Below are positions 1 to 9,273 of a DNA stretch of 64,000 nucleotides, in pieces (position 1 is the first letter of the stretch; every line of letters begins with the position of its first letter). The notes under the pieces were generated by a model. That model was given only the letters and a program-made list of their open reading frames with translations, had not been told where the DNA came from and searched no databases. Origin of the DNA: Thermoplasmata archaeon (lineage in GTDB: Archaea > Thermoplasmatota > Thermoplasmata > Thermoplasmatales > Thermoplasmataceae); assembly GCA_015520045.1 (NCBI GenBank), contig WAQW01000036.1, positions 1 to 64,000 on the forward strand, in the 5' to 3' direction. Made by a program: the position numbers and the translations under genes.

Positions 1-1
1 A

Positions 2-160
2 AAGGAGGTTGCCAGAACTATGATGGACGGTTCCATCTGCGCTCTCGGTGTGGCAGCTGGAAAGGTTTTCCTGGATCTCGTAAGCAATTTCAGTGAAGAT
101 GTCAAGGAACACCTTGAAGGGCGCTGCTCGGCAAATATCTGTTTCAGGGGTGAGGAATGA
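2..160 (+). CDS. C-terminal end of NuoF-like / NAD-dependent formate dehydrogenase beta-like subunit (truncated at window start)
   Basis: Frame 2 translates ...KEVARTMMDGSICALGVAAGKVFLDLVSNFSEDVKEHLEGRCSANICFRGEE*, resembling the 4Fe-4S C-terminal region of NuoF; the stop abuts the next ATG at 161. Confidence 0.65.
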   Translation, partial: KEVARTMMDGSICALGVAAGKVFLDLVSNFSEDVKEHLEGRCSANICFRGEE

Positions 161-2839
161 ATGAAAATCTATCTTAACGGTGTTTCGTATGAAGCACGGG
201 ATGGCCAGACAATTCTTGAGGTAGCCAGAGACAACGGAATCAATATTCCAACCCTGTGCAATTATGATGGATTTGAAAATGGGGTCTGCCGCCTTTGCAT
301 GGTTCAGATAGAGGGCTCAGAAAGGCTTGTTCCTTCCTGCTCCACTAAAGCTATGGAAGGTATGGAGATCGTAACCGAATCTGAAAAGCTCACCAGCTAT
401 CGCAGTACTCTTCTCTCTCTCGTCATGAGCAATCACGGAAACCATTCTGGGGACGAGGTGCAGAAATGTCAGCTTCACCATGAATACGAAAAGGCTGGTA
501 GTCAAAATCTAACCGGCCTCCGTGAAGCCCCAGAAGTGGAGCTCATAGATGAATCACATCCAGCACTGAGATTCAATCCATCCCTGTGTATTGAGTGCAG
601 AAAATGTGTGATAGCTTGCAGCAAGGATCAGATTAACGGCGTCATACAGATAGGTGGTTTTGGATCCAGTGTTCACATAATATTTGACGATGGTTCAACC
701 TTCGGTGATTCATCTTGCGTTTCGTGTGGTGCATGCGCCGACGTTTGCCCGACTGGTGCGATCATTGAGAATAACTGGACACCCGCAGAGAGAACAGTTA
801 TATCGACCTGTCCTTACTGTGCGGTTGGGTGCCAGATCGAGTACGGTATCGTTGGAGATAAGATAGTATGGGCAAGAGGCACTGATGGCACAAATGATAG
901 AAAACTGTGTGTCAAGGGAAAATTTGGTTATGAGTTCGAGATGAGTTCCGATCGTCTTCTCTATCCTCTACTGAGAAAAAATGGTGTCCCGAGAGGTCCA
1001 CTGAAGAATGGAAACATACACGAAACATTTGAAAGAATCAGCTGGGACGAGGCCCTCGATATAATCTCATCAAAGATCAGAGATATCAGGGAGAGATACG
1101 GAGCGAACGCAATTGCGGCCGTTGGGAGCGACCGATCAACAAATGAGGATGTCTATGCCCTGCAGAAACTCATGCGGGCAGTTGTGGGAACAGACAATAT
1201 AGATCAATCAGCAACACTGTGTCATTCACCATCAGCGGCAATGCTCTCTTACGGTCTTGGAGCTGGAGCTGCCACCAACCCGATTCATGACGTCTTGAAC
1301 TCAAAGACTATTATGGTTGTTGGATCCAACACTGACCGGGCACATCCAGTTCTCAGCTCCTTCATCAAGAGGGCTTCACAGAGTGGTGCCTATCTCATAG
1401 TGGTGGATCCCATAAGAGTTGAACTGGCCGAACTTGCGGATTCTTATTTGCAGATTCGACCGGGTACCGATGCCTATCTGTTCTCCACCATGGCACGCTA
1501 CATTTACGAGAATGACCTCTACGACAAGAAATTCGTAGAAGAAAATACAGAAGATTTTGATGCATATATAGAATCACTCAGGAATTTCAGTTTGGAAAAA
1601 GCAGAATCCATCACCGGCATACCAGAGGATGAGATAATCAAAATTGCCAGGATATACGCTGAGAATAAGCCATCATCTATTTATTGGACCCTGGGAATAA
1701 CCGAACATGAAAATGGATCCGATAATGTCTCGTCACTCGTCAACCTCGCTATCCTCACGGGTAACATTGGCATACCAGGAGGAGGAGCCAATCCCATAAG
1801 AGGCCAAAACAACGTTCAGGGAGGTGCAGACGTAGGAGGAATACCTGGTTCGCTTCCGGGATACCAGAATCTCCTAGATGATCGAGTTCGAACCAAATTT
1901 GAGGCTGACTGGAAAATTAAACTTCCCGATTCAGTTGGATATAAGAGTACAGAGATGATCATCAATGCCCTCAAGGGAAATCTGAAAATGATGTACATTT
2001 CTGGCGAGAATTCCCTGAGATCCCATCCCAACTCCTCAGAGGCAAAGAAGGCGATAATGTCACTTGAATTCCTCGTTGTGCAGGATATTTTCCTGACCGA
2101 GACCGCAGAATATGCAGACCTGATTCTCCCGGCAGCCAGTGTGTATGAGAAAACCGGGACCTTCACAAACACCGAGAGGCGCGTTCAGATGGTGCGTAAG
2201 ATATTTGATCCCCCTGGAGAGGCCAAACCTGATTGGCAGATATATTCTGCAATAGCAGAGAAGCTGGGATACGGCTTCTCTTATAGAAACACATCTGATA
2301 TCATGAGTGAGATCTCACGGCTCGTGCCTACCTGGAGTGGAATCAGCCATGAACGCCTTGAGAGTGGGGGGCTACAGTGGCCCGTGCGTGACTCCAGCTC
2401 AGATGGAACCTACATCCTGCATGCAGACGGCATCATGAGAGGAAAAGCAAGATTTAGGCCTATTTCCTGGACCGATAAGAGAAAGGATGGTTATCCATAC
2501 GTTCTGATAACTGGCCGCAGACGGGAGTTGTACCATACATCAACCATGACCTCCAGATCCAGCGTTCTGAACAGGATCCAGACGGGTGCTTACCTGGAAC
2601 TTAACAAAGGTGACATGGAGAAGGAGAACCTTTCAGAGAACGAGTATGTTCTGGTGGAATCATCCACGGGATCGATACGCTGCCATATCAGATCTAATGA
2701 ACGGATCCCTTCCGGAGTCGCATTCACGACGTTCCACTACAGAGAACTGGATGCAAATGCCCTCACTCCATCTGATCTTGATCCCATCACCAAAACTCCA
2801 GCTTACAAGGACACACGCATTAGAATTAAAAAACTATAA
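161..2839 (+). CDS. Formate dehydrogenase alpha subunit (molybdopterin oxidoreductase with NuoG-like 2Fe-2S N-terminus), Cys-type active site
   Basis: 892 aa; N-terminal 2Fe-2S motif (CNYDGFENGVCRLC), two 4Fe-4S motifs (CIECRKCVIAC, CVSCGACADVC), Mo-bisPGD domain (CPYCAVGC...C), and LCHSPS active-site-like motif. Confidence 0.85.
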   Translation: MKIYLNGVSYEARDGQTILEVARDNGINIPTLCNYDGFENGVCRLCMVQIEGSERLVPSCSTKAMEGMEIVTESEKLTSYRSTLLSLVMSNHGNHSGDEVQKCQLHHEYEKAGSQNLTGLREAPEVELIDESHPALRFNPSLCIECRKCVIACSKDQINGVIQIGGFGSSVHIIFDDGSTFGDSSCVSCGACADVCPTGAIIENNWTPAERTVISTCPYCAVGCQIEYGIVGDKIVWARGTDGTNDRKLCVKGKFGYEFEMSSDRLLYPLLRKNGVPRGPLKNGNIHETFERISWDEALDIISSKIRDIRERYGANAIAAVGSDRSTNEDVYALQKLMRAVVGTDNIDQSATLCHSPSAAMLSYGLGAGAATNPIHDVLNSKTIMVVGSNTDRAHPVLSSFIKRASQSGAYLIVVDPIRVELAELADSYLQIRPGTDAYLFSTMARYIYENDLYDKKFVEENTEDFDAYIESLRNFSLEKAESITGIPEDEIIKIARIYAENKPSSIYWTLGITEHENGSDNVSSLVNLAILTGNIGIPGGGANPIRGQNNVQGGADVGGIPGSLPGYQNLLDDRVRTKFEADWKIKLPDSVGYKSTEMIINALKGNLKMMYISGENSLRSHPNSSEAKKAIMSLEFLVVQDIFLTETAEYADLILPAASVYEKTGTFTNTERRVQMVRKIFDPPGEAKPDWQIYSAIAEKLGYGFSYRNTSDIMSEISRLVPTWSGISHERLESGGLQWPVRDSSSDGTYILHADGIMRGKARFRPISWTDKRKDGYPYVLITGRRRELYHTSTMTSRSSVLNRIQTGAYLELNKGDMEKENLSENEYVLVESSTGSIRCHIRSNERIPSGVAFTTFHYRELDANALTPSDLDPITKTPAYKDTRIRIKKL

Positions 2840-3020
2840 ATTAAAAAATGACCCTGAAATTTCCAACATAAACGGTAAACGCTTAATTTCCTGTCTACCG
2901 CCATCCCACAGTGGGGATGTGGCAGCAATATAACAAACATGAATCATACCAGCCGGTATATGATCTCATAACGAAAAAGGAAACACAAAAGAATTAATCA
3001 TTTTGCAACATTCCCGGTGG

Positions 3021-3599
3021 ATGGATAAAGTGGTGATCATCAGACACGGTGAAAGTGAGGCAAACCGTCTTGGGATTCTCTCCTCGATGGAGGGTGCCTA
3101 TCCACTCACTGAGATTGGTAAGCAGCAGGCGGAGATGGCCGGGGAGCAGTTAAAAGATCTTCACTTTGATGGAGTTATCTCAAGCCCGGTTCTGAGAACG
3201 AAGCAGACGGCAGAGATCATTGCCAGATTTTTGGGTCTGAAGGTTAAAATAGATCGCCGTGTCGGAGAGGCGGGCCTCGGAGATCTTGAGGGCAAAGATT
3301 TCAGAGATATGACTTCAAGCGATAGATGGAGTTACCATATGGAGCCATGGGAATCAAACGTCAGGAGGATGAAGGAGGCTATAGACTCTTACGATGGTGC
3401 TTACGTGATCGTATCACATGCGCTTCCCATTAAGGCAATCCTGTGTTATTATCTGTCAATAAATGACGAGGATTCGTGTAAGGGTGTGGAAATCCGTTAC
3501 GCCTCCATTTCTGGGATCCTGATCAATCCACGCAGGGTACTCTCGATAGGTTCCATCGTCCTCAGCGACCGGTTCAAAAAGGCCTTTCAGGTTAACTGA
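3021..3599 (+). CDS. Histidine phosphatase (phosphoglycerate mutase-like) family protein
   Basis: VVIIRHGESEAN RHG motif and VSHALPIKA second-His region; ATG at 3021 preferred over the upstream TTG at 3003. Confidence 0.8.
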   Translation: MDKVVIIRHGESEANRLGILSSMEGAYPLTEIGKQQAEMAGEQLKDLHFDGVISSPVLRTKQTAEIIARFLGLKVKIDRRVGEAGLGDLEGKDFRDMTSSDRWSYHMEPWESNVRRMKEAIDSYDGAYVIVSHALPIKAILCYYLSINDEDSCKGVEIRYASISGILINPRRVLSIGSIVLSDRFKKAFQVN

Positions 3600-3825
3600 T
3601 TTCATCTCCCCACTGCTTAATTTTATTCCCTCTATCTACCCATTTTCCTCTCTGAGGCAACATCTAAGCTAAAAATGGATTGTTTCATTTTTACCAACCG
3701 TGATCAAAAACATAAGAATGTTGCATTCTTTTCCTGGGAGGTCTTCCCCGGTAATTGCCGATAAATGGCTTGGTGTTAACCAATCCACTTCGAAACTTTA
3801 TTCTACATCTGATCATTCTCACCCT

Positions 3826-4671
3826 ATGCGCAGATTGCTTATTGGTGGCTCTGGCTTCATAGGAAAAAATCTGATCAGAAAATTCAAAGCCGATGAAGCC
3901 TCATACCTATCAAGGAAACCTGTTGAAGAGCTAGATTCCCTGGGCTACGAGCACATCATAGTTGATGTTACATCACCTCCAGAATTTGAGAAAATAGTGG
4001 AAAATTTTGATGTGATCTATTATCTTGCGGGGTCGCGCTATTCTGATGCGGGGAATTTTTTCAAGGAAAATGTGTCGGGAATCAAAAAACTGATATCAGC
4101 ATTGAATAAACTGGACAGATCGCAGAAACTTATCTTCCTCTCATCAATCAATGCAGATTATGGTATCACTGAATTTTACCGATCCAAAAGAATAGGTGAG
4201 GCAAATGTACTTTCAATGGAAAACTCCCTTGTCATAAGATTATCAGCTGTCTTCGGTGATGGAGATCACATCACGTCGCAGATTGTCAGACTTGCCAGAA
4301 CCAAATTCCACATTTTTCCCGGTGCAAGCAATCTTTCCCCCATTTTCGTTCTGGATGCGGTGAGTGCAATCGTATCCATGGAGGCGTTAAAGGGGACGTA
4401 TTATCTATGTTCAACTGAGAAAATCAGTACAGTTGATGCTGTAAACATAATAAGACGAGCCTCTGGAAGATCTCCGATGAAAGAGGAGATGACGAAGGTT
4501 GAAATGAACAAGCTGTTGCTGAAGCTCGCAGAGAAAGGCGATCTTTCTTATGACGAGCTCTACGATCTCTCGCTCAATCGTTTCAGGGAGACCACCGTTT
4601 TCGATCGCTTTGCAAAGAGAACAAAGACCTATGAAGCTTTCCTGAAGGAGAAGTTTCACAGCAGCACATGA
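3826..4671 (+). CDS. NAD-dependent epimerase/dehydratase (SDR-like)
   Basis: MRRLLIGGSGFIGKNLIRKF Rossmann motif; ATG at 3826 preferred over the ORF start at 3700. Confidence 0.75.
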   Translation: MRRLLIGGSGFIGKNLIRKFKADEASYLSRKPVEELDSLGYEHIIVDVTSPPEFEKIVENFDVIYYLAGSRYSDAGNFFKENVSGIKKLISALNKLDRSQKLIFLSSINADYGITEFYRSKRIGEANVLSMENSLVIRLSAVFGDGDHITSQIVRLARTKFHIFPGASNLSPIFVLDAVSAIVSMEALKGTYYLCSTEKISTVDAVNIIRRASGRSPMKEEMTKVEMNKLLLKLAEKGDLSYDELYDLSLNRFRETTVFDRFAKRTKTYEAFLKEKFHSST

Positions 4672-5132
4672 CTCATCGCCTCCCGGTAGGTGTGAATGGA
4701 CAATAATTTCAGGTAGTTTATCTGATAGCTGGACACCAGCTCCTTGAAAGACTCATCATCTTTGAGCAGAATCAGGTAGTGAAGAGCCCTGCTCATTTCT
4801 GACGATGCGGCTGCGAGATATGCAGCACGTGTATCGCCGCTGGAAAATTTATCCTTCAGATCTAACCAAACATCCTCAGAGTGGTTAAGCATTTTCCGAA
4901 GATTATCCGGCAAGACGGCATTCCTATCAGTCATATTCTCGAAAATGGTGTCAAGCATCTCAATGATTTCTCTTATCTCGTTGACGCGATAACCACTCGC
5001 CACGGAGAGAGCGAGAAAGGCCTCAGCTTCAACGATTGCAGAACGATACATGAAGTAGGGATGATCAGCCTTTATCATCCTATCAATCGCATCACAGTAG
5101 CGCTCATCGGCATTATCAGAAACAGTAGACAT
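4656..5132 (-). CDS. Hypothetical helical protein (158 aa)
   Basis: ORF extension to 5204 would run through a tRNA gene; the ATG at 5132 (MSTVSDNADERY) lies just downstream of the tRNA. Confidence 0.6.
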   Translation of the reverse strand: MSTVSDNADERYCDAIDRMIKADHPYFMYRSAIVEAEAFLALSVASGYRVNEIREIIEMLDTIFENMTDRNAVLPDNLRKMLNHSEDVWLDLKDKFSSGDTRAAYLAAASSEMSRALHYLILLKDDESFKELVSSYQINYLKLLSIHTYREAMSHVLL

Positions 5133-5145
5133 CTTTCTCCCCTGA

Positions 5146-5218
5146 TAGCCCCGGGCAGATTCGAACTGCCGTCGATGGGTCCAGGGCCCATAATGCTTGG
5201 CCACTACACCACGGGGCT
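5146..5218 (-). tRNA. tRNA-Gln (anticodon CTG)
   Basis: Full cloverleaf on minus strand: acceptor AGCCCCG/CGGGGCT, anticodon stem ATGGG/CCCAT with loop CCCTGGA, T arm GGCAG-TTCGAAT-CTGCC, A73 discriminator. Confidence 0.9.
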
Positions 5219-5466
5219 GCGGGAGGTCTATTTCAACCAGTTTAATAATTTTTTTGCAGAAGCAGAAAACACAACAGGTTAGAAAACATTAATCTTCTCA
5301 GCTCAAAACAACTGTGAATGCCCGGACTCTCCCTTCACATAACAAACTGGAACCCAGGCGGTAGGCAGTCGTGAACGACAACTCATTCTTTTCACTTCCG
5401 GGTGTTATTTGCTGCCTTACCGAAGGAAGAATTAATAAGGGTAGAGGGATCGCATGAGTGGTTCAA

Positions 5467-5694
5467 ATGGCAAATTCGTTATTATCGAAACGATGGTTTC
5501 AGAGGCTTATCATCACCGTGATCGGTGCCGTTCTGACCATCCTGGGTGGATACTTCATCGGCACGGTCGTATCTAAAATCATACAGAGCGTTGACAGGAC
5601 TATGCTGATTAGTGGCATAGTGCTCTTCGTTGTGGGAATTGTCCTTCTGTGGATAGTGATCTGGACAGCCATAAAAAACAGAGCGAAACGTTGA
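5467..5694 (+). CDS. Small membrane protein with two predicted transmembrane segments
   Basis: Two hydrophobic stretches (LIITVIGAVLTILGGYFIGTVV; MLISGIVLFVVGIVLLWIVIW). Confidence 0.55.
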   Translation: MANSLLSKRWFQRLIITVIGAVLTILGGYFIGTVVSKIIQSVDRTMLISGIVLFVVGIVLLWIVIWTAIKNRAKR

Positions 5695-5829
5695 TTATTT
5701 TTTTCTCTTCGGGGAGATACCTCTGTGTGATGTGGGAACTTTCCCTGTTGGGTACTCCGATGTTCCTACGGAAGTTTTTGACAAATGCCGGAGATTTCGT
5801 TTTTAGAATGTTGAGCTGAGAGCCATAAA

Positions 5830-6495
5830 TCACTGGAGCTTGTAACCACAGCTGGGGCAGAACTTCATATCATCTGTAACATCGGCCCCGCATTTTGGAC
5901 ATTTCTGCGAGCCATAGGGTCTGACCTGACCTTCAGGAACCTTTGTTATATCCGTAGAATCCGACACATCGGCATCTATGAAATCAGCCGCTGGTCCAGG
6001 TGGTTCCTGTTTTTTTCCCTTCGTCTTGGCTGGTCCATAATAAGCAACTCCAACATTCGTTACACCGGCCTTGGCGCGAGCAAGATCAATCTCCTTCCTG
6101 TGCTGCTCTTCCATCCTGGCCATCTGTTTTTCTTCTTCTATCCTCTTGGCATCAGCCGTCCATTTCCTTATTTTATCTTCCCACTCAAGAGGGTCAGAGA
6201 TCCTGAACCTATTCCTATGCGTGTTACCGTCCTGCTCGTACTCAACCAAAAGATACTTCTTGCTAAGCGACTTGAATCTGGGAACGGCACTTGATACGTC
6301 ACTTATTTGATACAACCTTACATTTACAGTTATACGAGGGGGCGTTGCTTTGAAAAATCCCCGCTTTCCATTTTTTTCAAAAATGAGCCTCTTGTCCGTT
6401 AGATAAAGGGATCCTTCTTCTGGCTCACCATCATCTTTCAGGAATATGGCCTCGGTTGAAATTATCTCGTGTTCACCAATCTCGTATATAGGCAT
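5830..6495 (-). CDS. Zinc-ribbon protein with possible PH/GRAM-like N-terminal domain
   Basis: C-terminal CPKCGADVTDDMKFCPSCGYKLQ; start at MPIYEIGEHEI supported by a TATA-like TTTATACTTAAATA just upstream. Confidence 0.65.
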   Translation of the reverse strand: MPIYEIGEHEIISTEAIFLKDDGEPEEGSLYLTDKRLIFEKNGKRGFFKATPPRITVNVRLYQISDVSSAVPRFKSLSKKYLLVEYEQDGNTHRNRFRISDPLEWEDKIRKWTADAKRIEEEKQMARMEEQHRKEIDLARAKAGVTNVGVAYYGPAKTKGKKQEPPGPAADFIDADVSDSTDITKVPEGQVRPYGSQKCPKCGADVTDDMKFCPSCGYKLQ

Positions 6496-6794
6496 CACAA
6501 AATGATTGCTATTTAAGTATAAAACCTTTTGATCATTTTTTGTCGTTGGATCGTACTGTTTCAAAATAGAGAAAAAGCCGTGGGTTCTCTAACAATATCT
6601 GCCACGGTTCTCATCTGCTCACGGTCGATGTGCTGTTAACGATCTTGCAATAGTTTAACCATCCCCGTTTCGGAAGTGGAGAAGACAGCTTAATACCGGC
6701 ATCGGCATCATACAAACAGACAGCAGCCCTGACAAATAATGCAAGCAATCTCGTTTCACAAATCGGGATGGATGCACTTGTGGAACGCTCAGCT

Positions 6795-7484
6795 TTACAT
6801 ATCCTGTGACTGAAGAGGGGCGCTCCAAGAAAGGGGGCCTGCAACAAAGGTGATCTCTGCAGGAATACTGCTATTCCCTGTTGATAACGTACCGCTCAGG
6901 ATGTTCAATCCTCTGGTAAGGTTCTTGAGAGAGATCTGACCCAGAGTTGTGTTGTGATATTTGAGCAGAATGTTGGCTATGTGAAACATTTCTGGAAGAA
7001 AATAATAGAATGAGACCTCGATGATCGCCTTGCCAAAGGATGTTTGAGTAACGTTGTCTACAGAGAAATTGGAAAACGGAGCGGGGATGTTATTACCACC
7101 AAGGATTATACTTTTTGAAGCGTTGAAAAAAAGGGCCGTGATGAAGGCCATCAATGAAAGAGGAATGGTTACATTATGCAGAGGGTAGCCGTTTGATAGT
7201 AAATCGGTCAGGTTTAGGGGCATAAAAATACTGCGAATGATTTTGTTTCCAGGCTGCACGGTGAATGATTCATTCAGAACTGAGACTCTGACCGGCATCA
7301 TTCCTGAATTGATACCCGAGACCGATTCGTTTAGAACAACGCCATCATTGGTGAATATTATACCCGGCTCTGATGAAAGGATGGTGAAACCATAAGCCGA
7401 GTCGTACGCCGAAACCACCGACACGAGCATAACTGCCGTAAATACACTGAGTGCGACCGCCGCAACAGACGTTGTTTTTTTCAC
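6795..7484 (-). CDS. Hypothetical secreted or membrane-anchored protein
   Basis: N-terminal hydrophobic signal-like segment (VAAVALSVFTAVMLVSVVSA); GTG start. Confidence 0.55.
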   Translation of the reverse strand: MKKTTSVAAVALSVFTAVMLVSVVSAYDSAYGFTILSSEPGIIFTNDGVVLNESVSGINSGMMPVRVSVLNESFTVQPGNKIIRSIFMPLNLTDLLSNGYPLHNVTIPLSLMAFITALFFNASKSIILGGNNIPAPFSNFSVDNVTQTSFGKAIIEVSFYYFLPEMFHIANILLKYHNTTLGQISLKNLTRGLNILSGTLSTGNSSIPAEITFVAGPLSWSAPLQSQDM

Positions 7485-7531
7485 TGATTAGTGTATACAG
7501 CTGACAGTATATAAATGTCACGATTCTCCGT

Positions 7532-8722
7532 TCAAGCTGAATTGGAAGGTACCTCATAGTGGGGAGAAAATTCCCTCATTTCCCTCAGTGACCTCTCTCT
7601 TATGCTCACAACAGATTCACCTGATCGGACCACTTTTCCCTGCTCCAGATAGTTAACCAGGAGAGAGACCATTTGTCTGCCACACTCACATTTTGGCGGT
7701 GACGACTTTTCCGGTAAAACACGAACGCTTCCACAGGATGGGCATCTAAAAACACTCTTTACTCCGGAAAATTTACCCCTCTTTGTTATGGCTTTCCCGT
7801 TAACGCTTACCACATCCATTGCGAAGTTGACCGGTCTGGCTGAGGATATTGATGTCCCTATTCCAAATGCATCCGCAACGTCCCGGAGTTCCTTCACATC
7901 AGATTGATCGAGACCACCAGAAACTATGATTTTGATGTCATCTCTTCCCCGAATGGAGAGTTCCCACCTTATCTCCCGGATGAGGGAAGCGAAATTCCCT
8001 CTTCTCGAGGAGGGCGTATCCAAACGAATATATTGCACATCGGGAAATTCCTCTGCCACCTCAATGGCCGAAAATTTCTCGTCCTGGAAAGTATCGATCA
8101 GAAGTACCTTCGGTTCATCTTTTCCTATATTCTTCAGGGTGAGTTCCCAGGCAGGCTTATCGCCAAGAATTATGGACAGGGAGTGGGGCATGGTACCGAA
8201 CGGTCTGATACCAATCACCCGGGCCCCCATGATCCCTGAAACCCCATCTGCACCACCGATGTAGGAAGCTCGATCTATCATTGGCGCAATGGCCGGATGC
8301 ATCCTCCTTATCCCAAATGAAAGAACAGGTTTATCCTGAGCAGCGAGCTTTATCTGTGAAGTTTTGGTGCTTATCCCGGATGACTGGCATATTAACCCCA
8401 GTACAGCGGTTTCCAGCATACCGAAATCCCTGTAGCGACCGTGGATCCTGAGAAACGGAACAGGAACCCCTCTCAGGTCATGTGGGGGTATCACCGTACC
8501 CTCGGGAAGTGCATAAAGGCTGACCTGCCTATCCTTAAGGATCTCAATCACCTCATCAAGACCTGAGAAAACGATCCACTTATCCTCCCTGGAGTTCGCA
8601 GTAAATTCTGCTACCACGTAATCGTTAAGATCATGAGGAAAGGCATCTATCGTTCTCTGGAAATAGACATCCGCGGTCATTCCCTTTTTAATCTCATCTT
8701 CGCTCGCTATATTCAATGGCAT
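7532..8722 (-). CDS. pncB: Nicotinate phosphoribosyltransferase
   Basis: Family-like sequence plus C-terminal zinc ribbon; immediately follows nicotinamidase (1-nt overlap). Confidence 0.8.
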   Translation of the reverse strand: MPLNIASEDEIKKGMTADVYFQRTIDAFPHDLNDYVVAEFTANSREDKWIVFSGLDEVIEILKDRQVSLYALPEGTVIPPHDLRGVPVPFLRIHGRYRDFGMLETAVLGLICQSSGISTKTSQIKLAAQDKPVLSFGIRRMHPAIAPMIDRASYIGGADGVSGIMGARVIGIRPFGTMPHSLSIILGDKPAWELTLKNIGKDEPKVLLIDTFQDEKFSAIEVAEEFPDVQYIRLDTPSSRRGNFASLIREIRWELSIRGRDDIKIIVSGGLDQSDVKELRDVADAFGIGTSISSARPVNFAMDVVSVNGKAITKRGKFSGVKSVFRCPSCGSVRVLPEKSSPPKCECGRQMVSLLVNYLEQGKVVRSGESVVSIRERSLREMREFSPHYEVPSNSA

Positions 8723-9273
8723 TAAAACATCTCCTCAACAAAGGTCGATGAATCAATTATTCTCGCACCGTATTTTTCTTTCATGTAAGATACAGCCAGA
8801 TCATGATTCTTAGGATCTATTGAAGTGCAAAGATCCTCTATAAGGGACACCGAATACCTCCTGAAAAAGGCCCCAGCAACTGTGTGAATAACACAGATAT
8901 CGGTACTTATCCCCGATATATATAAATTTTCAATTTTTTTATCCCTCAGATATCCATCAAGATCAGTGTTGTAGAAAGCATCGTAGTGCCTCTTACGGAT
9001 CCGGAAACCATTGAATTTTTCCAGATCCGGATAGAGATTGGATCCGGCTGTTCCCTCAACACAATGCTCTCCCCACACACGAAACTCAGGATCATTTAAA
9101 ATGTGGGTGTCGAGTGTAAAGACAAGTTCCACCTTTCCATTCAGCTGAGAGATCACCGACGAAGTTTTCCTGGCCACCTCAACTGCACCCGGGCTGCCAA
9201 ATTTACCGCTTACAAAGTCATTTACTAGATCCACAACCACCCATGCGCATTCGGTCATTCTATCACGCTCCAT
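8722..9273 (-). CDS. pncA: Nicotinamidase / isochorismatase family
   Basis: WVVVDLVNDFVSGKFGSPGA (Asp), KRHYDAF (Lys), GISTDICVIHTV (catalytic Cys). Confidence 0.85.
   Translation of the reverse strand: MERDRMTECAWVVVDLVNDFVSGKFGSPGAVEVARKTSSVISQLNGKVELVFTLDTHILNDPEFRVWGEHCVEGTAGSNLYPDLEKFNGFRIRKRHYDAFYNTDLDGYLRDKKIENLYISGISTDICVIHTVAGAFFRRYSVSLIEDLCTSIDPKNHDLAVSYMKEKYGARIIDSSTFVEEMF

Noticed and set aside
684-866. ORF 684..866 + and other short ORFs inside large genes (e.g. 1816..2172 -, 20300..20674 +, 32465..33022 -)
   Set aside because: They lie antisense or out of frame within confidently assigned genes and have no recognisable motifs; the GC-balanced codon usage creates shadow ORFs.
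3700-3825. N-terminal extension of the epimerase ORF
   Set aside because: The Rossmann motif begins right after the ATG at 3826; the extension has no similarity to the family.
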